Both the position numbers and the translations under genes were made by a program. Positions 1-6,521 of a stretch of DNA of 64,000 nucleotides are shown in pieces (the stretch's first letter is position 1; the number at the start of each line of letters is the position of its first letter). The notes below the pieces were generated by a model. It searched no databases. It worked only from the letters and a program-made list of their open reading frames with translations, and was not told the DNA's origin. This stretch comes from Treponema sp. Its GTDB lineage: Bacteria > Spirochaetota > Spirochaetia > Treponematales > Treponemataceae. The stretch lies in the NCBI GenBank assembly GCA_016294105.1, contig JAEDCN010000004.1:1-64000 (forward strand), given 5' to 3'.

Positions 1-55
1 TCCGTTATGCCCTGTGCCTGTTTCATACCCTCTATGAGCCTTTCAAAGCGTTCCT

Positions 56-71
56 AATATGTTGTGTCTTC
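56..71. repeat. IS subterminal inverted repeat, copy 1
   Basis: AATATGTTGTGTCTTC is the exact reverse complement of 1526-1541. It lies about 250 bp beyond the transposase stop codon, so it marks the downstream (RE) end of the element. Confidence 0.8.
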
Positions 72-323
72 TGTCAAGAATAAAAATCAGATAAGATCAT
101 TCGGCAATTTACCACTCTAATATTCTTGGATCATGAATAAATCATGCCATATAGGGCAATGGATTCGCCAAAGTTCTTTTGTCTATGTACAGGCATAGTA
201 ATTCATTTGATTGAATACCGCCAACAGCGACGTCAAAGATAACTAATCCTTGTCGTCTGATTTTTATTCTTTTGCAGAACAGCTTCTTATAAGCTTTTAA
301 ACTCTCTCATTTTTATATTAAAT
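72..323 (-). ncRNA. candidate bridge/seek RNA region of the IS1111-like element
   Basis: These 252 bases lie between the transposase stop codon and the downstream inverted repeat and contain no open frame of note. In the IS1111 branch the guide RNA that pairs with target and donor DNA is encoded in the 3' non-coding end, which is where this segment lies. The assignment rests on position and family knowledge only; I could not fold the RNA or identify its target and donor loops. Confidence 0.35.
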
Positions 324-1439
324 TCAGGCAATGTGATTTGTCATCATTCCCCAAATAAAACATGCCAGTTCTCGTGCTGCTGCCGTTGCTGCAACATTCG
401 GTGATTTACCTTTCAGTTCAAGATGTGCTATTTTACTTCGTAATCTGTAGCGGCACTTGTCAGCATAAGCTATAACCATCGGATCTTTGTCTTTCTGTCG
501 ATCCAGCAATCGTTTTGATTTCTTGCCTTTTAAATTTGTTTTCTTAATACTTTTAGCACATTCCGTTAATAACCTTCGTATTTCTTTATCACCTGTTTTC
601 TTTGTTCCAAGATGTTTTTCTTTCTGCCCGCTTGAATCTTCTCCACATGTTAATCCCAGATAATTTGAAAAATGATAGGCTTTAGCAAACCTGTTGAAAT
701 CACCAACTCTTGAAACTATTGTTACTGCACTCACTGTTTCTATTCCACAGAAACATACTAGCCTGTCGACTTTTTCTTTTACACATGAATCTTGCGATAT
801 TTCTTTTAAGCGGTTTTCGATTGTCTTTATTCGTTGTTCAAGAGTATTCACTGATATCATATATTCATTAAAGGCTTCGTTTAGATATTGTTCCTCAAAT
901 AGAACCGTTTTCAGCCACGCTCTATGCTTTAATGTCCAGGTTTCTCCTTCTGTAAATTTCTTATCATGCCTTAACAGAAAAGACTGTAGAACCTGTTTTG
1001 CTTTGGTCAATTCTTTTTTTATGCTTAACCGCATTCTGCAGTATTCGTTTATTGCTTCTTCATGTTCTGTTGTTACATGTACTGAACTGTAATCTTTTGT
1101 AAACAGAGTCTTTGCAAGAAATCTTGCATCCACTTTGTCATTCTTAACTTTATGATTTACCGAATGCTTTAATGATGTTGGTGCCATTACTACACATGAG
1201 TAACCGGCTTTCTGTAGATCCCGGTAAAGCCCGAATCCGGTTGGACCAGCTTCATATCCGCATAAAAATAAAACTTCTTCTCCCAGTTCTTTTTTCACAG
1301 ATTCCAGATATCTGATTACTCGTTTTGATTCTGCAATTATCTTTTTTTCGTAATAATATTTATCTTCGTTTGACTTATAACAGCAGATTGAATAACTGTC
1401 TTTATGGACATCCATTCCTACATAAATTATACTTTCCAT
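324..1439 (-). CDS. IS110/IS1111-family transposase
   Basis: This 371-residue protein is a site-specific DNA recombinase that moves the surrounding element through a circular intermediate guided by an RNA. The N-terminal RuvC-like DEDD domain is visible: D10 in VGMDVHK, E63 in CGYEAGP, and D101/D104 in KNDKVDA. The central part is helical, and the C-terminal Tnp domain contains EDSSGQ near residues 267-272, where the family's catalytic serine lies. Length is normal for the family (about 330-410). The frame is intact with no internal stops, so the copy may be active. The ATG at 1439 is preceded by a purine-rich GGAGACAC stretch on the minus strand. No other gene lies inside the element. Confidence 0.93.
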   Translation of the reverse strand: MESIIYVGMDVHKDSYSICCYKSNEDKYYYEKKIIAESKRVIRYLESVKKELGEEVLFLCGYEAGPTGFGLYRDLQKAGYSCVVMAPTSLKHSVNHKVKNDKVDARFLAKTLFTKDYSSVHVTTEHEEAINEYCRMRLSIKKELTKAKQVLQSFLLRHDKKFTEGETWTLKHRAWLKTVLFEEQYLNEAFNEYMISVNTLEQRIKTIENRLKEISQDSCVKEKVDRLVCFCGIETVSAVTIVSRVGDFNRFAKAYHFSNYLGLTCGEDSSGQKEKHLGTKKTGDKEIRRLLTECAKSIKKTNLKGKKSKRLLDRQKDKDPMVIAYADKCRYRLRSKIAHLELKGKSPNVAATAAARELACFIWGMMTNHIA

Positions 1440-1525
1440 GTTGTGTCTCCTTTTTGCATTTTGGTAATGCTACTTATTAGATTTATCTTACTAATTTTGC
1501 AGCTAAATCCACGTTTCTGCAAATT

Positions 1526-1541
1526 GAAGACACAACATATT
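1526..1541. repeat. IS subterminal inverted repeat, copy 2
   Basis: GAAGACACAACATATT is the perfect reverse complement of 56-71. It lies about 87 bp upstream of the transposase start, so it marks the upstream (LE) end. Confidence 0.8.
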
Positions 1542-1550
1542 GTCTATGTC

Positions 1551-1606
1551 CGCCCTTCGCTAACGCTCATTGCCTTCGGCAACTTCGGGGCTCCCAGCGC
1601 TAACGC
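1551..1606. repeat. REP-like palindromic element at the IS flank
   Basis: CGCTAACG occurs twice (about 1558-1565 and 1599-1606) around the perfect small hairpin TTGCC-TTC-GGCAA. The stop codon of the cyclophilin-like gene (1600-1602) lies inside the right copy. The same style of GC-rich palindromic module recurs at 2128-2326 and about 38040-38150, so it is probably a dispersed repeat of this genome into which the IS inserted. An attC-like recombination site was considered, but no GTTRRRY/RYYYAAC pair is present. Confidence 0.5.
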
Positions 1607-2073
1607 AATATTTCAAATACCGCTGTCACATCACCTTTTCCAAGAATTCTCTTGAGCTCGGCTTGTGTTACTCCATCCACCTTACCAAGTAGGGTAAAGT
1701 TCCAGCTGTTAGTGTCGTAGTAAATTGCAATCTGGTTTCCCTGATACAAAATGATGTCGCCGGCTGTGGTGGTAATCTGCGTATCGTTTCGGGGAAGGGA
1801 AGTGCCAATTGGCCCGTATTTTTCAAAATTGCTGTAGTCGCTCATTTTGATTGTGACAGGGTCCTTTTTCAAAAGATTGTAAAAGGCGGTGGCAGAAGAA
1901 TTGTCTACCAGTGTTGCACTAAGTTTGTGGCTTCCTGACTCGCTTGTAATTTGAATCCAGATTTTCATATCCGAAGTTTCTCCTTTGTTTGCATTTGCAT
2001 TGGCCGTGTTTAAGGCACAAGCAGAAGATGTAATAAAGATGCTAATTAATAGAAGAAAAAGTGATTTTTTCAT
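1600..2073 (-). CDS. cyclophilin-like-fold lipoprotein
   Basis: This 157-residue exported protein starts at an ATG preceded by GGAGG. It has a K-K start, a hydrophobic stretch and a lipobox ending at C19 (ITSSAC), so it is probably lipid-anchored. Residues about 37-157 match the cyclophilin-like domain family seen in small bacterial proteins: a KIWIQI opening, LVDNSSATAFYNLL, a YSNFEKYG segment, GDIILYQGNQIAIYYDTNSWNFT, and a final LGKV helix. The molecular role of this family is not established. It stands alone on the minus strand, head-to-head with a TetR gene across 378 bp of palindromic DNA, so TetR control is plausible but unproven. Its stop codon lies in the REP-like element next to the IS. 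Confidence 0.7.
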   Translation of the reverse strand: MKKSLFLLLISIFITSSACALNTANANANKGETSDMKIWIQITSESGSHKLSATLVDNSSATAFYNLLKKDPVTIKMSDYSNFEKYGPIGTSLPRNDTQITTTAGDIILYQGNQIAIYYDTNSWNFTLLGKVDGVTQAELKRILGKGDVTAVFEILR

Positions 2074-2127
2074 AAAAACCTCCGTTGGGGGCGCCTCCCT
2101 CTTAAATTCCTGCCTCCACTTTTATTC

Positions 2128-2326
2128 TTTTTTGGGCGCTCGTCGTTCGCTGCGCTCACTTCACGAGTTTTCTTTTGCTCACCAAAGGGTGAGCATTTTG
2201 CTACGCAAAAACAAGAAAACTCGCGCCGTCGGGCTTTTCGCCATTGCGCTGTCGCTCCAGCCGCTTCCCTCGCTTTCGCTCAGTCCAGTGGCCGCCTTCG
2301 GCGTGGCTACAATCCCTAGCGCTTTT
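2128..2326. repeat. mosaic of GC-rich palindromes with a three-way-junction fold
   Basis: This stretch between the lipoprotein gene and the TetR gene contains no supported gene. It is built of nested inverted repeats. CGAGTTTTCTT (2164-2174) pairs with AAGAAAACTCG (2213-2223). Inside lie two hairpins almost back to back: TGCTCACC/GGTGAGCA (2176-2195, loop AAAG) and TTTTGC/GCAAAA (2196-2210, loop TAC). A further hairpin, GCCGCC-TTC-GGCGTGGC, follows near 2290-2310. It resembles REP/BIME-type intergenic repeats. Confidence 0.6.
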
Positions 2327-2327
2327 T

Positions 2328-2344
2328 AGTAACATTATGTTACT
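2328..2344. promoter_or_regulatory. perfect 17-bp palindrome, candidate TetR operator
   Basis: AGTAACATTATGTTACT is an 8+1+8 perfect palindrome of the size TetR-family dimers bind. It lies 108 bp before the TetR start, in the divergent interval. Function is inferred from symmetry and position. Confidence 0.45.
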
Positions 2345-2416
2345 TATCTAAAGAATATGATAAAAAAAGTAGCTTGTCAATACTAAACTGCGGCTTTAGT
2401 GACAAAAAGTTGCTTA

Positions 2417-2445
2417 TTGTGAAAAATCTTTTTTTGTGCTATCAT
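2417..2445 (+). promoter_or_regulatory. sigma-70-type promoter of the TetR gene (leaderless layout)
   Basis: TTGTGA, a 17-bp spacer and TATCAT with an upstream TG (extended -10) end 6 nt before the ATG at 2452. There is no Shine-Dalgarno. Transcription would start at or next to the A of the start codon. Confidence 0.5.
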
Positions 2446-2451
2446 TTTTGT

Positions 2452-3090
2452 ATGGCAGATTATATTCGCGCAAGAAGTGATGAGCATAAAGAAGAGCGAC
2501 TTTCTCAAATAAAAGAAGCAACGGCAGAACTTTTTTCAGCCTTTCCCTATTCAGAGATTACACTTACCACTATTGCAGAAAAACTTGGCTGGTCTCGTGC
2601 AAACCTTTATAAATACGTTACAACAAAAGAAGAAATCTTTCTGGAAATTTCCGCAGAAAAAATGGCAGCTTATTACGGCGCCCTGCTTTCGGCTTTTCCA
2701 GAGGGCAACAATTTTACAACAGAAGTGATTGCAGAAGTCTGGGCTGGAATCGTCAACGCAAATCAAGATTACATGCGCTATGTTTCCTATCTTAATCCGG
2801 TGATAGAAACAAATGTTACAGTAGAGCGCCTTGCAGTTTTCAAAAAAAAATATTACGACCTGGCAAACGCCTTCCGGGACAGGCTTGCAAAAATGCTGAA
2901 TACCACAGAAGATAAGGCCTACAAAATCCAGCTGGATGTACTTTTTTATGCGTCGGCAAATGCAGTCTGCTGCTACAAAAATCCTCTGGTTCAAAAAGCC
3001 CTTAAGCAAATCGATATTACGCCACCACCAATGGATTTTTACAAGGATATGAAGGACTTTCTTAAAATGCGGTTGGCGTGGAAAGAGTAG
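2452..3090 (+). CDS. TetR/AcrR-family transcriptional regulator
   Basis: The 212-residue protein has an N-terminal TetR helix-turn-helix (residues about 20-65: TLTTIAEKLGWSRANLYKYVTTKEEIF) and a helical C-terminal ligand/dimer domain. I chose the ATG at 2452 (MADYIRARS) rather than upstream starts because family members begin with such a short lead and the upstream codons overlap the promoter. TetR proteins repress a neighbouring gene until a small ligand binds; the divergent cyclophilin-like lipoprotein gene and the 17-bp palindrome between them are the obvious candidates. A 117-bp stretch of its C-terminal coding region (2838-2954) is duplicated downstream at 4954-5069, which records a local rearrangement with the integron remnant. 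Confidence 0.88.
   Translation: MADYIRARSDEHKEERLSQIKEATAELFSAFPYSEITLTTIAEKLGWSRANLYKYVTTKEEIFLEISAEKMAAYYGALLSAFPEGNNFTTEVIAEVWAGIVNANQDYMRYVSYLNPVIETNVTVERLAVFKKKYYDLANAFRDRLAKMLNTTEDKAYKIQLDVLFYASANAVCCYKNPLVQKALKQIDITPPPMDFYKDMKDFLKMRLAWKE
2838..2954 (+). repeat. duplicated TetR coding segment, parent copy
   Basis: These bases are repeated almost perfectly at 4954-5069; the visible difference is one A fewer in the A-run. Here they are part of the intact TetR gene, so this is the parent copy. Confidence 0.85.
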
Positions 3091-3192
3091 ACAAAGGATA
3101 AACTAAAAATCCTTCCAAAATAGATAGTGTCAAGATTTGTTCGCAATTTCAGTGAAAAAAGTCATGCGAATCAGCCGCTTTCTGCTCCTCCG

Positions 3193-3433
3193 TCTCAAAC
3201 TTTCCTTATGCAGCGCACCGTAAAAACCGCCATTCTCGAAGTCAGAATCAACAAAAACGCCAGTTGCCACACTTTCCGCCATTTCTTTGCAACTCACCTG
3301 CTAGAATCGGGCTACAACATACTCACCATACAGGAACTTCTCGGTCACAGCGATGTGAGTACCACCATGATTTATACCCATGTTCTGAATCATGGGAGCT
3401 GGCAGCGTGGTAAGTCCGCTAGACAGAATGTAG
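3193..3433 (+). pseudogene. integron integrase (IntI) C-terminal remnant, copy 1
   Basis: This tyrosine-recombinase C-terminus keeps the family signature in frame: an LMQRTVKTA helix, HTFRHFFATHLLESGY (catalytic H..R), TIQELLGHSDVSTT (catalytic H) and MIYTHVLN (nucleophile Y). The wording THVLN followed by G-rich residues is specific to integron integrases rather than XerC/D. After THVLN a one-base insertion relative to the second copy (5071-5130) shifts the frame, replacing the expected RGAGGVVSPLDRM tail. The N-terminal two thirds, including the patch that binds folded attC, are absent, so the gene is dead. The readable frame may begin at 3127, but only from about 3193 does it resemble IntI. 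Confidence 0.82.
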
Positions 3434-3555
3434 ATTTTTATAAATATCCGTGTAAAATATGTACTAATTCAAAGAAAATGATATAAAATAAGAAAAAAAG
3501 TAAGAATTGAAAAGATTTTACACCGACATTTTTTGCAGTGTAAATTATGTTATGC
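3434..3555. other. attI-like region 1 with GTTATGC core
   Basis: The sequence just after the IntI frame contains the inverted repeat TTTACAC (3517-3523)/GTGTAAA (3538-3544) and ends in GTTATGC (3549-3555). It is nearly repeated at 5131-5267. The two copies are alike up to AAATTATGTTATG and differ from the next base on, as expected if different cassettes were inserted at the same core. GTTATGC departs from the GTTRRRY consensus at one position. Insertion downstream of intI in the same orientation is the arrangement known from Treponema denticola. Confidence 0.5.
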
Positions 3556-3587
3556 TTATACGCCACTGGCGTAATTATGAGGAATAT

Positions 3588-4082
3588 ATGAAAAAAATAT
3601 TTGTAATTATAAGTATATTATTCTTATTTACTTTCTCAATTTATTCAGAAGTAAATAAATTACCTTCTTTTATTGAAACTTCGATTGGAAAATTTGTATT
3701 AAAATATGAACTTTTTTATACATGTATATTAGAAAATGATGGTGAAGAAATTGTTCTTAGTTTTTCATTTAAAAGAGATTGTACAAAAGCAGAAATAGAA
3801 AAAAACATAAATGATTTAGTAGAAAAATACTTAAAATTACCAGCAATCGAAAAGCAAATATGTTTGTATGCTGCAGAAAATGCAGCATCTGGGAAATATA
3901 AAGATATAATATCGAAATCAAGTCGAATTCATCAAATTTTAATTCAAAAAAATGGAGAAGAAACTTTTCTAGAATATTATCTTATTACTGAAGAACACAT
4001 ATATGGATGTGATTTTGTTGTAGTTAAGTGCGATTTAACAGGAGCACTTGAGGGAGTATATTTAGTCGGTTGGCAGGATTAA
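3588..4082 (+). CDS. secreted protein of unknown function (AT-rich, integron cassette-like)
   Basis: The 164-residue product starts at the ATG at 3588, after a GAGGAA ribosome-binding sequence. It begins with a clear signal peptide (MKKIFVIISILFLFTFSIYS). The mature part shows alternating strands and helices: a SIGKFVLKY strand, a charged helix KAEIEKNINDLVEKYLKL, and a C-terminal beta-rich half ending in GVYLVGWQD. I do not recognise the family. It is the first gene after the attI-like core at 3549 and is much more AT-rich than the chromosome around it, as is usual for captured cassettes. No attC site was found behind it. An upstream extension to 3507 is open but runs through the attI-like region, so I reject it. 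Confidence 0.65.
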   Translation: MKKIFVIISILFLFTFSIYSEVNKLPSFIETSIGKFVLKYELFYTCILENDGEEIVLSFSFKRDCTKAEIEKNINDLVEKYLKLPAIEKQICLYAAENAASGKYKDIISKSSRIHQILIQKNGEETFLEYYLITEEHIYGCDFVVVKCDLTGALEGVYLVGWQD

Positions 4083-4216
4083 TAAAACAGAATGGTACAA
4101 ATGGAGGAAGCAATTCTGGCGGTGGAAATTCAAATTCCTCAACATACACAACAGTAGCAGGCGGAACTTACATTAATTCATTGTCGAATTCCGGCTTTGC
4201 TTTTAATGATGATTAC

Positions 4217-4248
4217 TCCACAAAAGTCATGCTTTTGTGGATTTTTTT
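4217..4248 (+). terminator. intrinsic terminator
   Basis: TCCACAAAAG (4217-4226) and CTTTTGTGGA (4232-4241) form a perfect 10-bp stem with a 5-nt loop, followed by seven T. It closes the transcription unit of the secreted protein and insulates the toxin-antitoxin pair. Confidence 0.85.
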
Positions 4249-4286
4249 GTAAAAATGTGGTATTATATTAGTATTTGGAGGTCAAT

Positions 4287-4520
4287 ATGCTTGCGACTGC
4301 AAAAGGATATTATAACGGTTCTCAAATTGTATTGGATTCTCCTGTGAATATTCAGAAAGGACAAGAAGTAATTATAACATATACAATTATTCAGCCTGTT
4401 GTGGAAAATAATAGCCAGAATTCTATTGTAGATTCTCTTGTAGGGGCAATTCCAAACACAGGAAAATCACTTTCAGAATATCGCTCAGAAAGGCTACAGA
4501 AGTATGCAAGTATTAATTGA
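4287..4520 (+). CDS. antitoxin-like partner of the PIN toxin
   Basis: The 77-residue protein starts at the ATG at 4287, five bases behind GGAGG. The N-terminal half (AKGYYNGSQIVLDSPVNIQKGQEVIITYTI) looks like the short beta-barrel half of small antitoxin families that begin with a substrate-like 'yydG..I.Ld.p..l..G..V.V' pattern. The C-terminal half (VDSLVGAIPNTGKSLSEYRSERLQKY) is the helix expected to wrap around the toxin. It overlaps the toxin gene by 17 bp, as in translationally coupled toxin-antitoxin operons. Its likely role is to neutralise the RNase and repress the operon. The family name is not certain; pairing with a PIN protein is the strongest evidence. Confidence 0.72.
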   Translation: MLATAKGYYNGSQIVLDSPVNIQKGQEVIITYTIIQPVVENNSQNSIVDSLVGAIPNTGKSLSEYRSERLQKYASIN

Positions 4521-4941
4521 CACAAATGTAATTCTTGATGTGTTACTTAATCGGAAAGACTTTGTCCAAAATGCTGTAGAAATTCTTAAATTATCAGAAT
4601 CTGGCTTTCAGAAATTTGTTTCCGCATCGGCAATTACGGATATTTATTACATTGCATATCAAGAAATCAGAGATAAAGTTGCTGTAAAGGACTTAATAAA
4701 AACTACATTAAAAATAGTTCATGTCTCCGATGTTTCAGAATTGAATATTTTATCCGCTTTAGATTCAGAATGGAAAGATTTTGAAGATTCCGTTCAAAAT
4801 GCAGTGGCAGAAGCTCATGATTATGATTGTATTATAACAAGAAACAAAAACGACTATAAAAAATCAAATCTGAAAGTTTTTACTCCTGAAGAGTTTTTGA
4901 AAGAAATAAAAAATAAATCAGAAGAAAAATCTGATAAATAG
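4504..4941 (+). CDS. PIN-domain toxin (VapC-like RNase)
   Basis: The 145-residue PIN-domain protein is predicted to cleave RNA with divalent metal. Acidic metal ligands are visible at D6 (VLIDTNVILD), D46 (AITDIYYI), D95 (WKDFEDSVQ) and near D117 (TRNKNDYKKS). Overall wording fits the PIN_3-type branch. It overlaps the upstream antitoxin gene by 17 bp, so the two are co-translated. Such pairs are over-represented in chromosomal integrons, where they stabilise cassette arrays; this one lies between two integrase remnants. The lysine/glutamate-rich tail (KEIKNKSEEKSDK) reaches beyond the catalytic fold. All key residues are present, so it is likely functional. Confidence 0.88.
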   Translation: MQVLIDTNVILDVLLNRKDFVQNAVEILKLSESGFQKFVSASAITDIYYIAYQEIRDKVAVKDLIKTTLKIVHVSDVSELNILSALDSEWKDFEDSVQNAVAEAHDYDCIITRNKNDYKKSNLKVFTPEEFLKEIKNKSEEKSDK

Positions 4942-4953
4942 AAAAATAACCTA

Positions 4954-5069
4954 TTTCAAAAAAAATATTACGACCTGGCAAACGCCTTCCGGGACAGGCT
5001 TGCAAAAATGCTGAATACCACAGAAGATAAGGCCTACAAAATCCAGCTGGATGTACTTTTTTATGCGTC
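4954..5069 (+). repeat. duplicated TetR fragment, daughter copy
   Basis: This near-identical copy of 2838-2954 from inside the TetR gene begins 12 bases after the toxin stop codon. It joins directly to an IntI tail at 5070. Relative to the parent locus, 2955-3371 is deleted at the joint. Confidence 0.85.
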
Positions 5070-5070
5070 T

Positions 5071-5130
5071 TATACCCATGTTCTAAACCGCGGGGCTGGC
5101 GGCGTGGTAAGTCCGCTAGACAGAATGTAG
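5071..5130 (+). pseudogene. integron integrase (IntI) C-terminal tail, copy 2
   Basis: Twenty codons read YTHVLNRGAGGVVSPLDRM and stop at TAG 5128-5130. This is the classical extreme C-terminus of integron integrases, including the nucleophilic tyrosine. Nothing of the rest of the gene precedes it; the TetR fragment does. It keeps the frame that copy 1 has lost, so it predates the one-base insertion there or was copied from another intI allele. Confidence 0.85.
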
Positions 5131-5267
5131 ATTTTTATAAATATCCGTGTAAAATATGTACTGATTCACAGAAAATGATATAAATTAAGAAAATAAGTAA
5201 AAATTTTACACCGACATTTTTTGCAGTGTAAACATTTTACAATGGATGTGGAGAAATTATGTTATGA
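5131..5267. other. attI-like region 2 with GTTATGA core
   Basis: This repeats 3434-3555, including the inverted repeat TTTACAC (5205-5211)/GTGTAAA (5226-5232), and ends at GTTATGA (5261-5267). It carries 22 extra bases before AAATTATGTTATG that copy 1 lacks. From the core onward it is unrelated to copy 1 and leads into the restriction-modification genes. Confidence 0.5.
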
Positions 5268-5290
5268 CGACAGGCACACTGGGATGGTAG

Positions 5291-5319
5291 TTTTATAAAG
5301 ATCAAAAATTTGATATAAT
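5291..5319 (+). promoter_or_regulatory. promoter of the restriction-modification operon
   Basis: A perfect TATAAT (5314-5319) lies 17 bp behind a weak TTTTAT. An AGGAG ribosome-binding site (5333-5337) and the ATG (5346) follow at normal spacing. Confidence 0.5.
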
Positions 5320-5345
5320 TGTTCCAAAATCTTAGGAGCATTGGA

Positions 5346-6521
5346 ATGGGTTTTACACATATAGACTGTTTTAGTGGACCAGGGGGCATTTGCACAGGGC
5401 TTCACGCCGCAGGATTTGAAACTAAGGTTGCTATTGAGTTTATTAAAAGTTGCGTTGATACCTATTCGAAAAATCATCCGGAAGTCCATGTAATACATTC
5501 TGATATAAGAAATGTCTCAAAAGAACAAATCTTACCTTTTATTCCTAAAGGTGGTATCGATTTAGTAACTTCTGGAATGCCTTGTGAAACTTTTTCAACT
5601 GCTGGAAATACATCCCGCTCGTTCTATGATGACAGACAGTTTCTTTTTAGAGAAGGAATTCGAATCGCAGAAATAGTAAATGCAAAACTTATACTTTTTG
5701 AAAATGTTCCGGCAATTACAACAAAAACAGTTTCAAAAGATTCAAATGAATTAATTGTTTCTGTTCTAAAAGAAGAATTAAAAGAAGCTGGTTATGGTAA
5801 TCTCAAAGAATTTGTTCTTTGTGCTACAGATTTTGGAGTTCCTCAGACACGCAAAAGATTTTTTATTCTTGCTTCAAAAAATCCAACAACTGAATTATCT
5901 GCACCAACACCAACTTGTAAAAAAACTGTTACCGTGCAAGATGCCTTCGCAGGATTAAAAAATGTAATTCCAAATTCTAATCAAGAAGAGACAGAATATA
6001 GCAATTCTTCATCAATGTTTGAAAAACTAATGAGAGATGATAATTTTTGGAGAAGAACAAATCCGCAGCCTGACAAAGTAACTTATCAAATGCCAATGAA
6101 ACATAGAGCATGTACTTTAAAAAGGTTTGAATTGCTAAATCCGGGTGATAGTTTAAAAGATTTATTCGATAGGTACGAAGGCGCTGAAAGAGAAGAACTT
6201 CAAAAACAACGGATTTTACCTAAGAAAATGTTCATAAAACGTAATTATAGATTAGTATCTAGTGAACCTTCTCCTACTGTTACAAGTCACTGTTTAGATG
6301 AATTTGTACATCCTAAATATAATCGTGCTTTAACAGTTCGCGAATGTGCAAGATTGCAATCATTTCCTGATTCCTATGATTTTTGCGGAGGTCCATATAT
6401 TACACCTCATTTACACAATAACATTCAGGACAAATACGAACAGATTGGCGATGCTGTTCCACCACTCTTGGCTTACGCATGGGGTATCAAAATAAACGAA
6501 ATATTGGAGAATTATAAATAA
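5346..6521 (+). CDS. C5-cytosine DNA methyltransferase
   Basis: The 391-residue enzyme transfers a methyl group from S-adenosylmethionine to cytosine C5, protecting host DNA from the adjacent nuclease. Motifs appear in canonical order: I (DCFSGPGG, residues 7-14), IV with catalytic C80 (SGMPCETFS), VI (ENV, 119-121), VIII (QTRKRF, 167-172), a variable target-recognition region (about 185-300), then the motif IX/X region (RECARLQSFPD and the C-terminal GDAVPP segment). The start at 5346 is fixed by AGGAG eight bases upstream. Its stop overlaps the nuclease start (TAATG). It is AT-rich and follows directly after an attI-like core. The recognition sequence cannot be read from the protein, although the partner suggests a CCGG-centred site. 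Confidence 0.93.
   Translation: MGFTHIDCFSGPGGICTGLHAAGFETKVAIEFIKSCVDTYSKNHPEVHVIHSDIRNVSKEQILPFIPKGGIDLVTSGMPCETFSTAGNTSRSFYDDRQFLFREGIRIAEIVNAKLILFENVPAITTKTVSKDSNELIVSVLKEELKEAGYGNLKEFVLCATDFGVPQTRKRFFILASKNPTTELSAPTPTCKKTVTVQDAFAGLKNVIPNSNQEETEYSNSSSMFEKLMRDDNFWRRTNPQPDKVTYQMPMKHRACTLKRFELLNPGDSLKDLFDRYEGAEREELQKQRILPKKMFIKRNYRLVSSEPSPTVTSHCLDEFVHPKYNRALTVRECARLQSFPDSYDFCGGPYITPHLHNNIQDKYEQIGDAVPPLLAYAWGIKINEILENYK

Larger units (their letters stand above)
50..1548 (-). mobile_element. IS110-family (IS1111-like) insertion sequence
   Basis: A single minus-strand DEDD transposase gene is bracketed by a perfect 16-bp inverted repeat (AATATGTTGTGTCTTC at 56-71; its complement at 1526-1541). 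Subterminal inverted repeats together with a long non-coding segment beyond the 3' end of the transposase (72-323) are hallmarks of the IS1111 branch. Classic IS110 elements lack inverted repeats and carry the long non-coding part upstream. Exact ends cannot be fixed because no empty site is available and this family makes no target duplication; the limits given are the repeats plus a few bases. The right flank starts at once in REP-like palindromic DNA, a common target of IS110-family elements. Confidence 0.75.

Noticed and set aside
1551..1606. attC site targeted by the IS
   Set aside because: The palindromic flank lacks integron core sequences and resembles other REP-like intergenic repeats in the window.
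4070..4252. 60-codon serine/glycine-rich frame
   Set aside because: It overlaps the end of the secreted-protein gene, has no ribosome-binding site, and its last codons run into the terminator stem. It may be a scrap of an extracellular protein but cannot be supported.
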